Origin: Massilia sp. BJB1822
Lineage (GTDB): Bacteria > Pseudomonadota > Gammaproteobacteria > Burkholderiales > Burkholderiaceae_D
Assembly: GCF_013369485.1 (NCBI RefSeq)
Contig: NZ_JABWEB010000003.1
Location: 310,001 to 374,000 of the forward strand
Direction: 5' to 3'
DNA length: 64,000 nt
How positions within the stretch are numbered: the stretch's first letter is position 1; each line of letters starts with the position of its first letter. Below the pieces are notes generated by a model, which did no database searches, was not told where the DNA came from, and worked only from the letters and a program-made list of their open reading frames with translations. Position numbers and translations under genes: made by a program. Shown in pieces: positions 38,801-49,200 of the stretch.

Positions 38801-41800
38801 ACTCGCCCACCGAAAGTTGCGGCTGGCGCGCGGCCAGCACCGGAATGGTATTGATGAACAGGCCGACCATTTCTTCGGCGCCGGCGAGGTCGGACGGACG
38901 CCCGGCCACCGTCGCGCCGAAGCAAACGGTGTCTTTCCCCAGATGGCGCTGCAGCAGGGTTGCCCATGCCGCCTGCACCACCGTATTCACCGTCACATGC
39001 TGGCTCCTGGCGCTATCGGACAGGACGCGGGTTTGCACGGCATCCCAGCGCAGATAGATTTTGCCGTATCCCGCTTCGTCGCGGCGGCGGCCCGCCAGCA
39101 GACTTGGACCGTCCAGGTGCTGCAATTGGCCGCGCCAATACTCCTCGGCCGCTTCGCCGGGCTGGCGCTTGAGCCAGCGGATATAGTCGCCGTAATGCGC
39201 CTGCACCGGCTCCAGCGCCTGGCCGCCATAGGTTTGCAGCAGCTCGCCAAGCAGGCGTGACTGGCTCCAGCCGTCCAGCAGAATATGGTGCATGCTTAAC
39301 AGCAGGCGGTGCTCGTTCTCGCCGACCCGCAGCAGGAACAGACGCGCCAGCGCGGGCTGCGAGAAATCGGTGATGCGCAGCAGTTCGGCCGAACGCAGCT
39401 CGCTCAGACTTGCCTCGATATCGCCGTGGCCGCGCCAGTCCTGCATCTCGACAAAAGCATCCGCTTCGCGCCAGACCATTTGCAAGGCCATGTCGGCGCC
39501 GGCCTGCCACACGAAACCGGTACGCAATACCGCGTGGCGCCGGACCATAACATGCCAGGCCTGTGCCAGCCGCGCCGCATTCAAGCCGTTCACCGCAACG
39601 CTGAGCTGATTCATATACAGGCCGCTGCCCGGCGCTTCCAGCGACAGGAACAGCATGCCTTCCTGCAGCGGCGACAAGGGGTACACATCCTCGATACCGG
39701 CCGGATCGACAGGCAGGGCCGCCAGCGCGCTCCCGCTCAGATAATCGCTTAACTGGCCGCGCATCCGCTGCGGCGCGGCTTGCGCCACCGCTTCCAGCGG
39801 GCGCAGTGCGCAAGCCAGATCGGCAATCGTCGGAAGCTCAAACATCAGTTTGGGATTCAAATCCCAGCCCGCGCGCCGCGCGCGCGCAACGATCTGCAGG
39901 CTCAGGATCGAATCGCCTCCCAGCTCAAAGAAATTGTCCTGCCGTCCCACCCGTGCCTGTCCCAGCACCTCGGACCAGATGGCAGCCAGGGTTTCTTCCA
40001 GCGCACCTTGCGGCGCTTCATAGCTGCGGGCCGCCAGTTCCGGTTCCGGCAAGGCCTTGCGGTCCACCTTGCCGTTGGCGTTCAGCGGCAAGCCTGGCAT
40101 GACCATGATCGCACCCGGCACCATATGCTCGGGCAACGCGCGGCGCAGCCGTTCGCGCAGTACCGTCGCATCAGCGCTCTGCCCCTCGTGTTCAGACAGA
40201 TAGGCCACCAGCAGCGTGCCGCCCGGCCCCTGTTTGGCCACCACCACCACTTCCCGCACTTCGGGCTGGGCCAGCAACTGTGCCTCAACCTCGCCCAGTT
40301 CAACGCGGAAGCCGCGAATCTTCACCTGATGGTCGATCCGGCCCAGGTATTCAAGCTGGCCTTCCTCATTCCAGCGCACCAGATCCCCGGTGCGGTACAG
40401 GCGGCCGCCGCGCGGATCGAAAGGATCGGCGACAAAGCGTTCCGCGCTCAGACCCGGGCGGCCCAGATAGCCGCGTCCCAGGCTCACACCGCCCAGATAC
40501 AGTTCGCCCGCCACACCGGCTGGGGTCAGATTCAATCCTGCGTCGAGCACATAGGCGCTGGTATCGCTGATCGGCCGGCCGATCGGCACCTGGCTCTGCC
40601 CATCGTCGCGGCAGGGCCAATTGGTGACGTGGATGGCGGTTTCCGTCGGGCCGTAGAGATTGTGCAGGCCGGCTTGGCGCAGGCGGCGGAAAGTCTCTTT
40701 CTGCGTTTCCGCCGGCATGGCCTCGCCGCCGCAGATGATGTGCTTCAGGCGCGTGCTGGTCTCGATGCCTTCGTGCGCAAGGAAGGCCTGCAGCATGGCG
40801 GGCACAAAATTCACGGTAGTGACCTGGTGCTGCTGAATCAACGCGACCAGACGCGCCGGGTCGCGCTGGTCGCCCGGCAAAGCCAGGGCCAGACGCGCGC
40901 CAGAGGTCAATGGCCAGAACAACTCCCAAACCGATACGTCGAAACCGAACGGCGCCTTGTGCAGCACCGTATCGTCCGCATTCAAATGATATATATCCTG
41001 CATCCACAGCATGCAGCTTGCCACGGCATGATGGCGGTTGGCCGCGCCCTTGGGCATGCCAGTCGAGCCGGAAGTGTAGATCACATACGCCAGATTCTCG
41101 CCGTGGACGGGGATGTCCGGATTTTCGATACTTTCAGCGCTCAAATCGGTCTGGTCGAGCAGCAGCACGCGTTCCGGCGCCAGGCCTGGTGCGATACCCC
41201 GCAGAGCGGCATGGCTCAGCAAAAGGCTGATCGCGCTGTCCTCTGCCATATACTGCAGACGCTCAGGCGGATATTCCGGGTCCAGCGGCACATAGGCTGC
41301 GCCGGTTTTCAGGATGGCCAGCAAAGCCGCCACCATATCAATGGAGCGCTCGATGCAGACGCCGATCTTGTCCTCTGGCTTCACGCCAAGGGCCAATAGA
41401 CGATGTGCCAGGCGATTAGCCCTGGTGTTCAACTCCGCATAACTTAAAACCTGCTCGCCAAACAGCAAGGCCTGGGCTTGCGGCTGCAAAGCCACCCGGC
41501 GCTCGAACAGCCGATGCAGCGGCGCCGCATCGGCATGGCGGCGGCGATTCACGCTCCATTGACGCAGCAGCGCCATCTCCATGCCACTCATCACCGGCAG
41601 TTCGCAAGCGAGCGTGCCGGGCTGCGCTGCCAGCGCGTCCGCCAAGACGGCGGAAGCTTCCTGCATCATTTCGCATAGGCGCAATGCGCCAATGGCTGGC
41701 GGCACCTGGGCCACAAGTGCGAAGTCGCCATCGATATCGTCCACCGACATGGAAAGAGGATAATTGCTGCGCTCCTCGCCGCCAAGCAGCTCCACGCCTT

Positions 41801-44800
41801 CCCATACGCCGGCGTCGTTGGACGGCTTGCTGCCGTAGCGGTAGTTCAGCAGCGCCGAGAACAGCGGCGTGCCGCCCGGCAGACCGCTGCGGCGCTGCGC
41901 CAGCGACAGGCTGGCATGCTCGTGCTTCAGCAATCCGGTCAGCGCGCCATGGGTCTGACGCAGGCATTGCGCCACATCCTGGGTTCCAAGCCGGATGCGC
42001 AGCGGCAGGGTGTTGATAAACAGGCCGAGCGCGCGGCTCACATTTTCTCCGCCCTGCATGCGGCCAAACAGCACCGTGCCGAAGACCACATCATCCTTGC
42101 CGGAAGCCTTGGCCAGGACCACGGCCCAGGCCAGGTGAAAGATTGTCGCTGCACTCACGCCCTGTTTCTGCGCCGCCTGGCGCAAGCGGGCAGACAGGGA
42201 TGGGGCCAATTCCAGCCTGGCCTGTTCGACCTCGCTGCCATTGCCTTGAACATCGATCAGATTGAACGGCGCCGTCGGTTCTTCGACATCGCCCAGCATC
42301 TGGCGGAAGAAGGTTTCCTGCTCCTCCTGACTGACACCGAAACGGGCTTGCGCCACAAAATCACGGAACGGCACCGCAGGCGGCAATGCCCTGCCCTGCT
42401 GGATCATGCCGATTTCCTCAACCAGCAGTTCCAGCGTGGTGTGATCCACCACCAGATGATGGCTAGGCAATTGCAGCAGATAGCGTCCGCTTGCTTGATC
42501 GCGCGCGGCCAGCGCCCGTATCATCGGCGCCTGGCGCACATCGATGCGGTAGCGCGCCGGATTGACGGCGGCAGTCAGCATAGTCGCCGCATCATCGGTC
42601 CCGGCATCCAGCCACGCCGTTTGCAGGCGCGCCTCGCGCCATACGATTTGCAGCGGTTCTTTCAAACCTTCCCACAGCACGGCCGTGCGCAGAATATCGT
42701 GGCGCGCGATCACCTGGTTCAGGCACTCGACAAAACGCGATAGACGCTGCTCGCTGTCGAAACTGAGCATCTGCGGCGTGACATAGGCATCGCCCTCGCT
42801 TTGCAGCACGTGGTGGAAGAGTATGCCTTCCTGCAACGGGGCAAGCGGATAAATATCCTGGATATTCGCGGCGCCGCCCGGAACCGCCGATTCGATGATG
42901 GCGATCTGCTCGGCATTCAGGGAAGCCAGCGTCACCATCTCCGGCGTCAGCGCGCTACAGCCATCCGGAATGCCGTTCGGCGGTATGTCCACACGTTCAT
43001 ATGCTGAAGCATCCTGCTCCAACACCTTGGCAAACGCCGCCAGTTGCGGATACTGGAACAGGCTGCGCACCTGGGCCGGCAAGCCTTGACCACGCATGCG
43101 CTCAAGCAGTTTCAGAGCCAGCAGGGAATGGCCGCCGAGTTCGAAGAAGTTGTCCTCGCGGCCAATTTTCTCCACTCCCAGCAGTTCGGACCAGAGCGCT
43201 GCCAGTTTCTCCTCAACCTGTCCTTGCGGCGCTTCGTATTCAGCGGAGCTGAAATCCGGTTCCGGCAAGGCCTTGCGATCCACTTTGCCGTTGGCGTTGA
43301 GCGGCAGCGTCTCCAGTACCACGACGGCGCTTGGCACCATATAGTCCGGCAGCAGCTGCGCCAGGCGTTCGCGCATCAGGCTTGCTTCGCACTCCACGCC
43401 AGCCTGCGGCGAGACATAGGCCACCAGCCGCGTCCCAGCCGCGCCTTCGCGCGCCACCACCACCGCCTCGCGCAATTCCGGCTGCGCCAGCAATTGCGCT
43501 TCGATCTCGCCCAGTTCGATGCGCAGGCCGCGTATCTTCACCTGATGGTCAAGACGGCCCAGGTATTCGAGCTGGCCTTCGCCATTCCAGCGCACCAGGT
43601 CTCCGGTGCGGTACAAGCGTCCACCCAGCGGATCGAAAGAATCTGCCACGAAGCGCTCCGAAGTCAGCGCGGGGCGCTCCAGGTAGCCACGCGCCAGGCC
43701 GATCCCGCCCAGATACAGCTCGCCCGCCACGCCCGCCGGAACCAGATTCAGTTCACCGTCCAGCACATAAGTCTTGGTCTGGCTGATCGGCTGGCCGATC
43801 GGCACCTGGCTGCTCCCATCGGCACGGCAAGTCCAGTGGGTGACGTCGATGGCCGCTTCGGTCGGACCATACAGGTTGTAGAGCGCCGCCTGCGGCAGCA
43901 GCTTGAAGACGCCGTTCTGTGCCTCGGTAGGCAGTGCCTCGCCGCTGCAGACAATGCGCGTCAGGCTGCGGCAGTCCGCCACGCCCTCATGCGCCAGGAA
44001 AGCTTGCAGCATCGACGGCACGAAATGCAGGGTCGTGACCTGATGCCGGCAAATCAGCTCGCGCAGACTTGCCGGTTCGCGATGCTCGCCCGGCCCGGCA
44101 ATCGCCAGCCGCGCGCCCATCATCAAGGGCCAGAAAAATTCCCAGACCGAGACATCGAAGCTGAATGGGGTCTTTTGCAGCACCGTGTCGGCAGGCGTCA
44201 GCCGGTATGCCTGCTGCATCCACGCCAGCCGGTTGTACAAGGAACGGTGGCGGTTGGCCGCGCCTTTTGGCCTGCCGGTCGAGCCGGAGGTGTAGATCAC
44301 ATAGACCAGGTTCTCGCCATTCAGCACTGGAGCCGGATTGTGTTCCGGCTGGCCGTCCAAGTTCAATTGATCGAGGGCCAGCGCGGCCACGCCCTCGTGC
44401 CGGAACTGCGGCAGCAGCTGGCTATGCGTGAGCAACAGATCGATGCCGCTGTCTTCAACCATATAGTGCAGACGTTCGGCCGGATACTCGGGATCGAGCG
44501 GCACGTAGGCGCCGCCTGCCTTCAGGATAGCCAGCAGGCCGATCACCATCTCGAACGAGCGCTCCAGCGCGATGCCGACCTTGCTCTCCGGTCGCACGCC
44601 AAGCTGGATCAGATGGTGGGCCAGGCGGTTGGCACGCACATTCAGTTCGCCATAGCTCAGCGACGCCTCGCCAAATAGCAGTGCGCAGGATTGCGGCTGG
44701 CTGTCGGCCAGTTTTTCAAACAGGCGATGCACCGGTTGTTCGCCCTCATGGTGCTCGCGATTGTCGCCCCATTGCTGCAACTGGGCATGCTGCGCATCAT

Positions 44801-46268
44801 CCAGCAGTTCGACGTCGCCCAGCAATCGTTCTGGATTGTCGCTCAGGACTTGCAAAATGGCCTGGTAATGCTGCGCCATGCGCGCAATGGTCGCCTCGTC
44901 GAACAGCTCGGCGGCATAGCTGAAAGTGGTGCTCAGCACCCCATTTTCATCTTCCCGCGTATCCAGCGTCAGTTCAAATTGCGCCTGCTGGCGATCCAAG
45001 GCGTAGTCGTTCAGTTCCAGCCCCGGCAAGTGCTGCAAGGCGCGATAATCGGTGCGCTGATGATTGAACATCACCTGGAACAGCGGATTGCCGCTCAAGC
45101 TGCGCTCCGGCTGCAGCGCCTCCACCAGCTGCTCATACGGCAGATCCTGATGTTCCTGCGCGCCCAGCGCGGCGTCACGCGTTTGTGCCAGCACCTGCGC
45201 CAGGCTGGTATGGCCATGCAGCCGGTTACGCAGCACCTGTGTATTGACGAAGAAGCCGATCACCCTTTCGCTTTCCACGCGATGGCGGTTGGCGATCGGC
45301 ACGCCAATGCGGACATCGATCTGTCCTGTATAACGGTTCAGCAAAGCCTGGAAGCCCGACAGCAAAACCATGAACAGGGTTGCTCCCTGGGTTTGCGCGC
45401 ACTTCCGCAGGCCGGATGCCAGTTCGGATGGCAGCGTGACGCTATGGCGCGCGGCGCGGTAAACGCCGTCGGCGCGGCGCGGCCGGTCGGCCGGCAATTG
45501 CAGGACTGCCGGCTCCTTGCCCAGTTGCTCTGTCCAATAGGCGAGCTGGCGCTCCTGCTCCCCCGCTTCCATCCAGCTGCGCTGCCATACAGCGTAGTCC
45601 GCGTATTGGATCGGCAATTCAGCCAGCGCTGCCGCTTCATCTTGCACGGCAGCGCGGTACAGCGCGGCGAATTCGTCGACGATGATTTGCATCGACCAGC
45701 CGTCGGAAACGATATGGTGCATGACCACCACCAGCACATGCTCATCGGCGGCTGACTTGATCAGGCCAACCCGCAGCAGCGGGCCTTGGGTCAGGTCGAA
45801 GGTCTGTTGGCTGATGCGCATGGCTTCCTGCCGCACGCGAGCTTCGCGCTCGTCTTCCGCCAGTGCGCTTAGATCGGTCAGCTCTACATTCAGATCCAGC
45901 TGCGGCAGAATGACTTGCTCGGCCAAACCATCGCTGCCCGGCTGGAATACCGTGCGCAAGGCTTCATGGCGTGCCACCAGCGCGGAAAAGGCGCGGTGCA
46001 CGGCGTTGGCATTCAATTCCCCCTTCAACGCAAGTGCACCGGCAATATGGTAGGCCGTGCTGGATGGGTCCAGCTGCCATAGGAACCATTGGCGCGCCTG
46101 GGCATATGACAAGGCGCAGGCCTGCGCCGCCGATCCGTCACGCTTCAGAATCGGGAACTGGCCGATGCTCATGCCGTCCGCTCTCAGGCGCTGGTACACC
46201 GCACGGCGCTGCCCGGCGGACAGTTGCGCAAATTTCTCCGCAATACGGCGCGTTGCGACGTCACTCAT
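35829..46268 (-). CDS. Trimodular NRPS with thioesterase: C-A(Ser)-T-C-A(Thr-like)-T-C-A(Orn/Lys-type)-T-TE
   Basis: 3479 aa. C1 (about aa 50-480, HHIVSDG); A1 (YTSGSTG near 660) with specificity residues DVWHVSLID(K), the serine code; T1 GGHSLL near 1047. C2 (about 1115-1560) has HHVLQSEGD at its start and HHLVVDH as catalytic motif, resembling dual condensation/epimerization domains. A2 (near 1735) reads DVWNIGLIH(K), closest to the threonine code DFWNIGMVHK; T2 GGDSI near 2117. C3 HHILLDG near 2329; A3 (near 2785) reads DGEAVGGVT(K), an Orn/Lys-type code; T3 GGDSLL near 3174. The terminal TE has GWSLGG near 3302 and releases the chain. The start is ATG 46268 (TGATG junction with the upstream stop, GGAGAA before it); an adjacent TTG gives one more residue. 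It is the last gene of the 24-kb operon. Confidence 0.95.
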   Translation of the reverse strand: MSDVATRRIAEKFAQLSAGQRRAVYQRLRADGMSIGQFPILKRDGSAAQACALSYAQARQWFLWQLDPSSTAYHIAGALALKGELNANAVHRAFSALVARHEALRTVFQPGSDGLAEQVILPQLDLNVELTDLSALAEDEREARVRQEAMRISQQTFDLTQGPLLRVGLIKSAADEHVLVVVMHHIVSDGWSMQIIVDEFAALYRAAVQDEAAALAELPIQYADYAVWQRSWMEAGEQERQLAYWTEQLGKEPAVLQLPADRPRRADGVYRAARHSVTLPSELASGLRKCAQTQGATLFMVLLSGFQALLNRYTGQIDVRIGVPIANRHRVESERVIGFFVNTQVLRNRLHGHTSLAQVLAQTRDAALGAQEHQDLPYEQLVEALQPERSLSGNPLFQVMFNHQRTDYRALQHLPGLELNDYALDRQQAQFELTLDTREDENGVLSTTFSYAAELFDEATIARMAQHYQAILQVLSDNPERLLGDVELLDDAQHAQLQQWGDNREHHEGEQPVHRLFEKLADSQPQSCALLFGEASLSYGELNVRANRLAHHLIQLGVRPESKVGIALERSFEMVIGLLAILKAGGAYVPLDPEYPAERLHYMVEDSGIDLLLTHSQLLPQFRHEGVAALALDQLNLDGQPEHNPAPVLNGENLVYVIYTSGSTGRPKGAANRHRSLYNRLAWMQQAYRLTPADTVLQKTPFSFDVSVWEFFWPLMMGARLAIAGPGEHREPASLRELICRHQVTTLHFVPSMLQAFLAHEGVADCRSLTRIVCSGEALPTEAQNGVFKLLPQAALYNLYGPTEAAIDVTHWTCRADGSSQVPIGQPISQTKTYVLDGELNLVPAGVAGELYLGGIGLARGYLERPALTSERFVADSFDPLGGRLYRTGDLVRWNGEGQLEYLGRLDHQVKIRGLRIELGEIEAQLLAQPELREAVVVAREGAAGTRLVAYVSPQAGVECEASLMRERLAQLLPDYMVPSAVVVLETLPLNANGKVDRKALPEPDFSSAEYEAPQGQVEEKLAALWSELLGVEKIGREDNFFELGGHSLLALKLLERMRGQGLPAQVRSLFQYPQLAAFAKVLEQDASAYERVDIPPNGIPDGCSALTPEMVTLASLNAEQIAIIESAVPGGAANIQDIYPLAPLQEGILFHHVLQSEGDAYVTPQMLSFDSEQRLSRFVECLNQVIARHDILRTAVLWEGLKEPLQIVWREARLQTAWLDAGTDDAATMLTAAVNPARYRIDVRQAPMIRALAARDQASGRYLLQLPSHHLVVDHTTLELLVEEIGMIQQGRALPPAVPFRDFVAQARFGVSQEEQETFFRQMLGDVEEPTAPFNLIDVQGNGSEVEQARLELAPSLSARLRQAAQKQGVSAATIFHLAWAVVLAKASGKDDVVFGTVLFGRMQGGENVSRALGLFINTLPLRIRLGTQDVAQCLRQTHGALTGLLKHEHASLSLAQRRSGLPGGTPLFSALLNYRYGSKPSNDAGVWEGVELLGGEERSNYPLSMSVDDIDGDFALVAQVPPAIGALRLCEMMQEASAVLADALAAQPGTLACELPVMSGMEMALLRQWSVNRRRHADAAPLHRLFERRVALQPQAQALLFGEQVLSYAELNTRANRLAHRLLALGVKPEDKIGVCIERSIDMVAALLAILKTGAAYVPLDPEYPPERLQYMAEDSAISLLLSHAALRGIAPGLAPERVLLLDQTDLSAESIENPDIPVHGENLAYVIYTSGSTGMPKGAANRHHAVASCMLWMQDIYHLNADDTVLHKAPFGFDVSVWELFWPLTSGARLALALPGDQRDPARLVALIQQHQVTTVNFVPAMLQAFLAHEGIETSTRLKHIICGGEAMPAETQKETFRRLRQAGLHNLYGPTETAIHVTNWPCRDDGQSQVPIGRPISDTSAYVLDAGLNLTPAGVAGELYLGGVSLGRGYLGRPGLSAERFVADPFDPRGGRLYRTGDLVRWNEEGQLEYLGRIDHQVKIRGFRVELGEVEAQLLAQPEVREVVVVAKQGPGGTLLVAYLSEHEGQSADATVLRERLRRALPEHMVPGAIMVMPGLPLNANGKVDRKALPEPELAARSYEAPQGALEETLAAIWSEVLGQARVGRQDNFFELGGDSILSLQIVARARRAGWDLNPKLMFELPTIADLACALRPLEAVAQAAPQRMRGQLSDYLSGSALAALPVDPAGIEDVYPLSPLQEGMLFLSLEAPGSGLYMNQLSVAVNGLNAARLAQAWHVMVRRHAVLRTGFVWQAGADMALQMVWREADAFVEMQDWRGHGDIEASLSELRSAELLRITDFSQPALARLFLLRVGENEHRLLLSMHHILLDGWSQSRLLGELLQTYGGQALEPVQAHYGDYIRWLKRQPGEAAEEYWRGQLQHLDGPSLLAGRRRDEAGYGKIYLRWDAVQTRVLSDSARSQHVTVNTVVQAAWATLLQRHLGKDTVCFGATVAGRPSDLAGAEEMVGLFINTIPVLAARQPQLSVGEFLRRLQTANLDARQYEHTPLAQIQRWGGSGGQALFDSIIVFENYPMHKALSEPLAHGLSFGDVGSEGLTGYAMDLQVTLEGALEIEFCYARASFGEDEVLALRAEMDELLQAMSAAPELPMGELKRLKAPSAEAVLALGRTGFSQHPAWVHQQIEQHAQLRPDAVALRMGDQVLSFAKLNARANRLAHWLLGQGLKPEDRVAVLLPRSTDMIVTLLAILKAGAGYVPLDAEYPLERLRYIIGDCAPALLIGSGAYQHNLPCPTVWLEQLQLEGGNAANPGVALGEQQLAYVIYTSGSTGQPKGVAVAHGPLAMHCAATNEIYATQPDSCELLFMSFSFDGAHERWISALTAGASVAIRDPEVWTAEQASDALHRYGVSTVAFPPAYLSQLADWAGIAGNPPPVELYVFGGEAMPKAGFEQVRRHLRPQRLINGYGPTETVVTPLIWQARGDDSFACAYAPIGRPVGERTAYVLDADMQLVPHGAVGELYIGGYGLARGYIGRSDLTAERFVADPFSSTGGRLYRTGDLVRWLEDGNAEYIGRADHQVKIRGFRIELGEIEAQLRKVAGVSDVAVLAAAGEGGASLQAYLASDAPAQEIMQMARIVVADTLPDFMQPSAYAVLPKLPRLPTGKLDRHSLPPIQAESARQYRAPSTPEAQLMAGLWQDVLGVEKVGETDNFFELGGDSLLCLKLISRLRSLKDARFNFKLRDLTQKPTIAQLLGLEAEEQAAQSGVTLLNREGSEPLFCLHAGFGTIFDYQPLARRLDGVATVYGIACRMLADNAHVDASLEQMARDYTGMIRQTQAAGPYRLLGWSLGGTLAAMVAALLEAEGQTVSFAGLVDPFIPGTEQAAMPPWQQDFSDFLSQVLPGVTLDALPPTPGPELEALLSLALTGNRSVYGVMGAAELLRGFEVARHLKALSIEAGPLHKLACQPHYWWAEGRDAGQKAELLRQTGAQGTASEIAAGHYTIMRNEQWLEQAARLGEGILQG

Positions 46269-49200
46269 CAAACATTCTCCAAACTATCGATAAAGGAATC
46301 AAGATCGGCCAAGGCCTGTTCATTGGACTTTCCGCGCTGGGCGCCGATATGCCGCGCCATCTCGGCAAGGATGGGGTGACGGAACACATCCTTGACGCTC
46401 AGTTCAAACTGCATATCGCGCTGAATGCGGGCCGTCAGTTGGACTGCCAGAAGCGAATGCCCGCCCAGCTGGAAAAAGTTATCGTTGCGGCCGACGCTTT
46501 CCATCCCCAGCAACTCGGTCCAAAGGGCAGCCAGCGCCGCTTCCGTACCATCCTGCGGGACTTCATAGCGGGATGCCTGCGACAGCTCCGGGTCGGGCAA
46601 GGCCTTGCGGTCAATTTTCCCGTTGGCGTTGAGCGGTAGCGTCTCCAGCACCACGATGGAGCTGGGCACCATATAGTCCGGCAGCAGCTGCGCTAGGCGC
46701 TCGCGCAGCAGGCTCGCTTCGCAGTTCGTGCCAGCCTGCTGCGAGACATAGGCCACCAGCCGCGTCCCAGCCGCACCTTCGCGCGCCACAACCACCGCCT
46801 CGCGCAGCTCCGGCTGCGCCAGCAATTGCGATTCGATTTCGCCCAGTTCGATACGCAGGCCGCGTATCTTCACCTGATGGTCAAGGCGGCCCAGGTATTC
46901 GAGCTGGCCTTCGCCATTCCAGCGCACCAGGTCTCCGGTGCGGTACAAGCGTCCGCCCAGCGGATCGAAAGGATCGGCCACGAAGCGCTCCGACGTCAGT
47001 GCAGGACGCTCCAGGTAGCCGCGGGCCAGGCCGGTCCCGCCCAGATACAGCTCGCCCGCCACGCCGGCCGGCACCAGATTCAATTCACCGTCCAGCACAT
47101 AGGTCTTGGTCTGGCTGATCGGCTGGCCGATCGGCACCTGGCTTCCGCCATCGGCACGGCAAGTCCAATGGGTGACGTCGATGGCCGCTTCGGTCGGACC
47201 ATACAGGTTGTAGAACGCCGCCTGCGGCAGCAGCTTGAAGACGCCGTTCTGCGCCTCGGCAGGCAGCGCCTCGCCGCTGCAGACGATGCGCGTCAGGCTG
47301 CGACAGTCCGCCACGCCCTGGTGCGCCAAGAAGGCTTGCAACATCGACGGCACGAAATGCAGGGTCGTGACCTGGTGGCGGCAAATCAGCTCGCGCAGGC
47401 GCGCCGGTTCGCGATGCTCGCCCGGCGCGGCAATCACCAGCCGCGCCCCCATCATCAGGGGCCAGAAGAATTCCCAAACCGAGACATCGAAGCTGAACGG
47501 GGTCTTTTGCAGCACCGTGTCGGCAGGCGTCAGCCGGTATGCCTGCTGCATCCAGGCCAGCCGGTTGTACAAGGAACGGTGGCGGTTGGCCGCGCCTTTG
47601 GGTCTGCCGGTCGAGCCGGAGGTGTAGATCACATAGGCCAGGTTCTCGCCATTCAGCGCGGGAGCCGGATTGTGCTCTGGCTGGCCTTCCAGGTCCAATT
47701 GATCGAGGGCCAGCGCGGCCACACCTTCATGGCCAAACTGCGGCAGCAGCTGACTATGCGTCAGCAGCAGGCCGATGCCGCTGTCTTCGACCATATAGCG
47801 CAGGCGTTCGGCCGGATACTCGGGATCGAGCGGCACGTAGGCGCCACCTGCCTTGAGGATAGCCAGCAGGCCGACCACCATCTCGAAGGAACGTTCCAGC
47901 GCGATGCCAACCTTGCTCTCCGGCCGCACGCCAAGCTGGATCAGATGGTGGGCCAGGCGGTTGGCGCGCACATTCAACTCGCCATAGCTCAGCGACGCCT
48001 CGCCAAACAACAGTGCGCAGTTCTGCGGACGCGTCGCGGCCTGCAGTTCGAACAAACAGTGGACCGGCTCCTCTCCATCATGGTGTTCGCGGTTGTCGCC
48101 CCAGTGCCGCAACTGGGCTTGCTGCGCCCCGCTCAGCAGCTCGACGCCGCCCATGGTCTGCTCCGGATTGTCAGCCAAGGCTTGCAGCAGCACCAGATAA
48201 TGTTCCGCCATGGCTTCAATATAAGCCGCATCGAACAGTTCAGGCGCGTAGCTGAAGCTGGCCGTCACCCTGCCATCCGAACTTTCGTAAGTTGTCAGCG
48301 ACAGCTCGCTTTGCACATTCTGTTCGTCGAAGTCGATACGCTCCACCGCAAGGCCTGGCCATTGAGCCAGTGAGCCATGATCCATCCGCAGATGGTTAAA
48401 CATCACCTGAAACAGCGGATTGCCCGTCAGGCTGCGCTCCACCTGCATGGCTTCAACCAGCCAATCCAGCGGCAAATCCTGGTGCGCCTGAGCACCAAGC
48501 GCATTGTCGCGGGTCTGCCCCAGCAGGCGCGCCAGCGGCAGCTTCGCGTTCAAACGCGCCGGCAGCACCTGTGTATTCACAAAGAAGCCGACCAGGCCCT
48601 CCGTCTCCTCGTGATGACGGTTGGCGATCGGGACGCCGATGCGGATATCGGTCTGGCCGCTGTAGCGGAATAACAGAGCTTGAAACGCCGTCAGCAGCGC
48701 GGTGAAAAAAGTCGCTCCATGGCTTTGCGCCTGGCGCCGCAATGCTGCAGTCAGTTCGAATGGCAGTTGAACGGCATGGCAGGCCGCGCCATACGCCGCT
48801 TCCGCCTGGCGCGGACGGGCGGTTTGCAGATTCAGTGCTGGCTGGTGCGCCCCCAGCAGATCCCGCCACCAGGCCAGTTGTCGTTCGCCTTCCGCACCCG
48901 CCAGCAAAGTACGCTGCCACGCCGCATAATCGCTGTACTCGATCGGCAGCTCGGGCAATTGCAGCGCCCTGCCCTGCACACGGGCGGCGTATCGCTGCGC
49001 CAGCTCATCCAGGATCAGCTGGGTGGAATACCCATCCGAGACAATATGGTGCATGACTACCACCAGCTGGTGCTCGTCCTCTCCCAACTTGAACAAGGCA
49101 GCGCGCAGCAAAGGGCCGCTTGCCAGGTCGAAGGGTTTGGCGCAGAGGCTGCGTACTTCCTCCTCCAGCGCGCTGCCGCTCAACATCTGGCAAGGCAGCG

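Noticed and set aside
36609..39260. 883-codon plus-strand open frame inside the NRPS region, and similar frames up to 59 kb
   Set aside because: Shadow of the NRPS reading frame; low-complexity Arg/Ala/His/Gln-rich product with no recognisable motif, no ribosome site.
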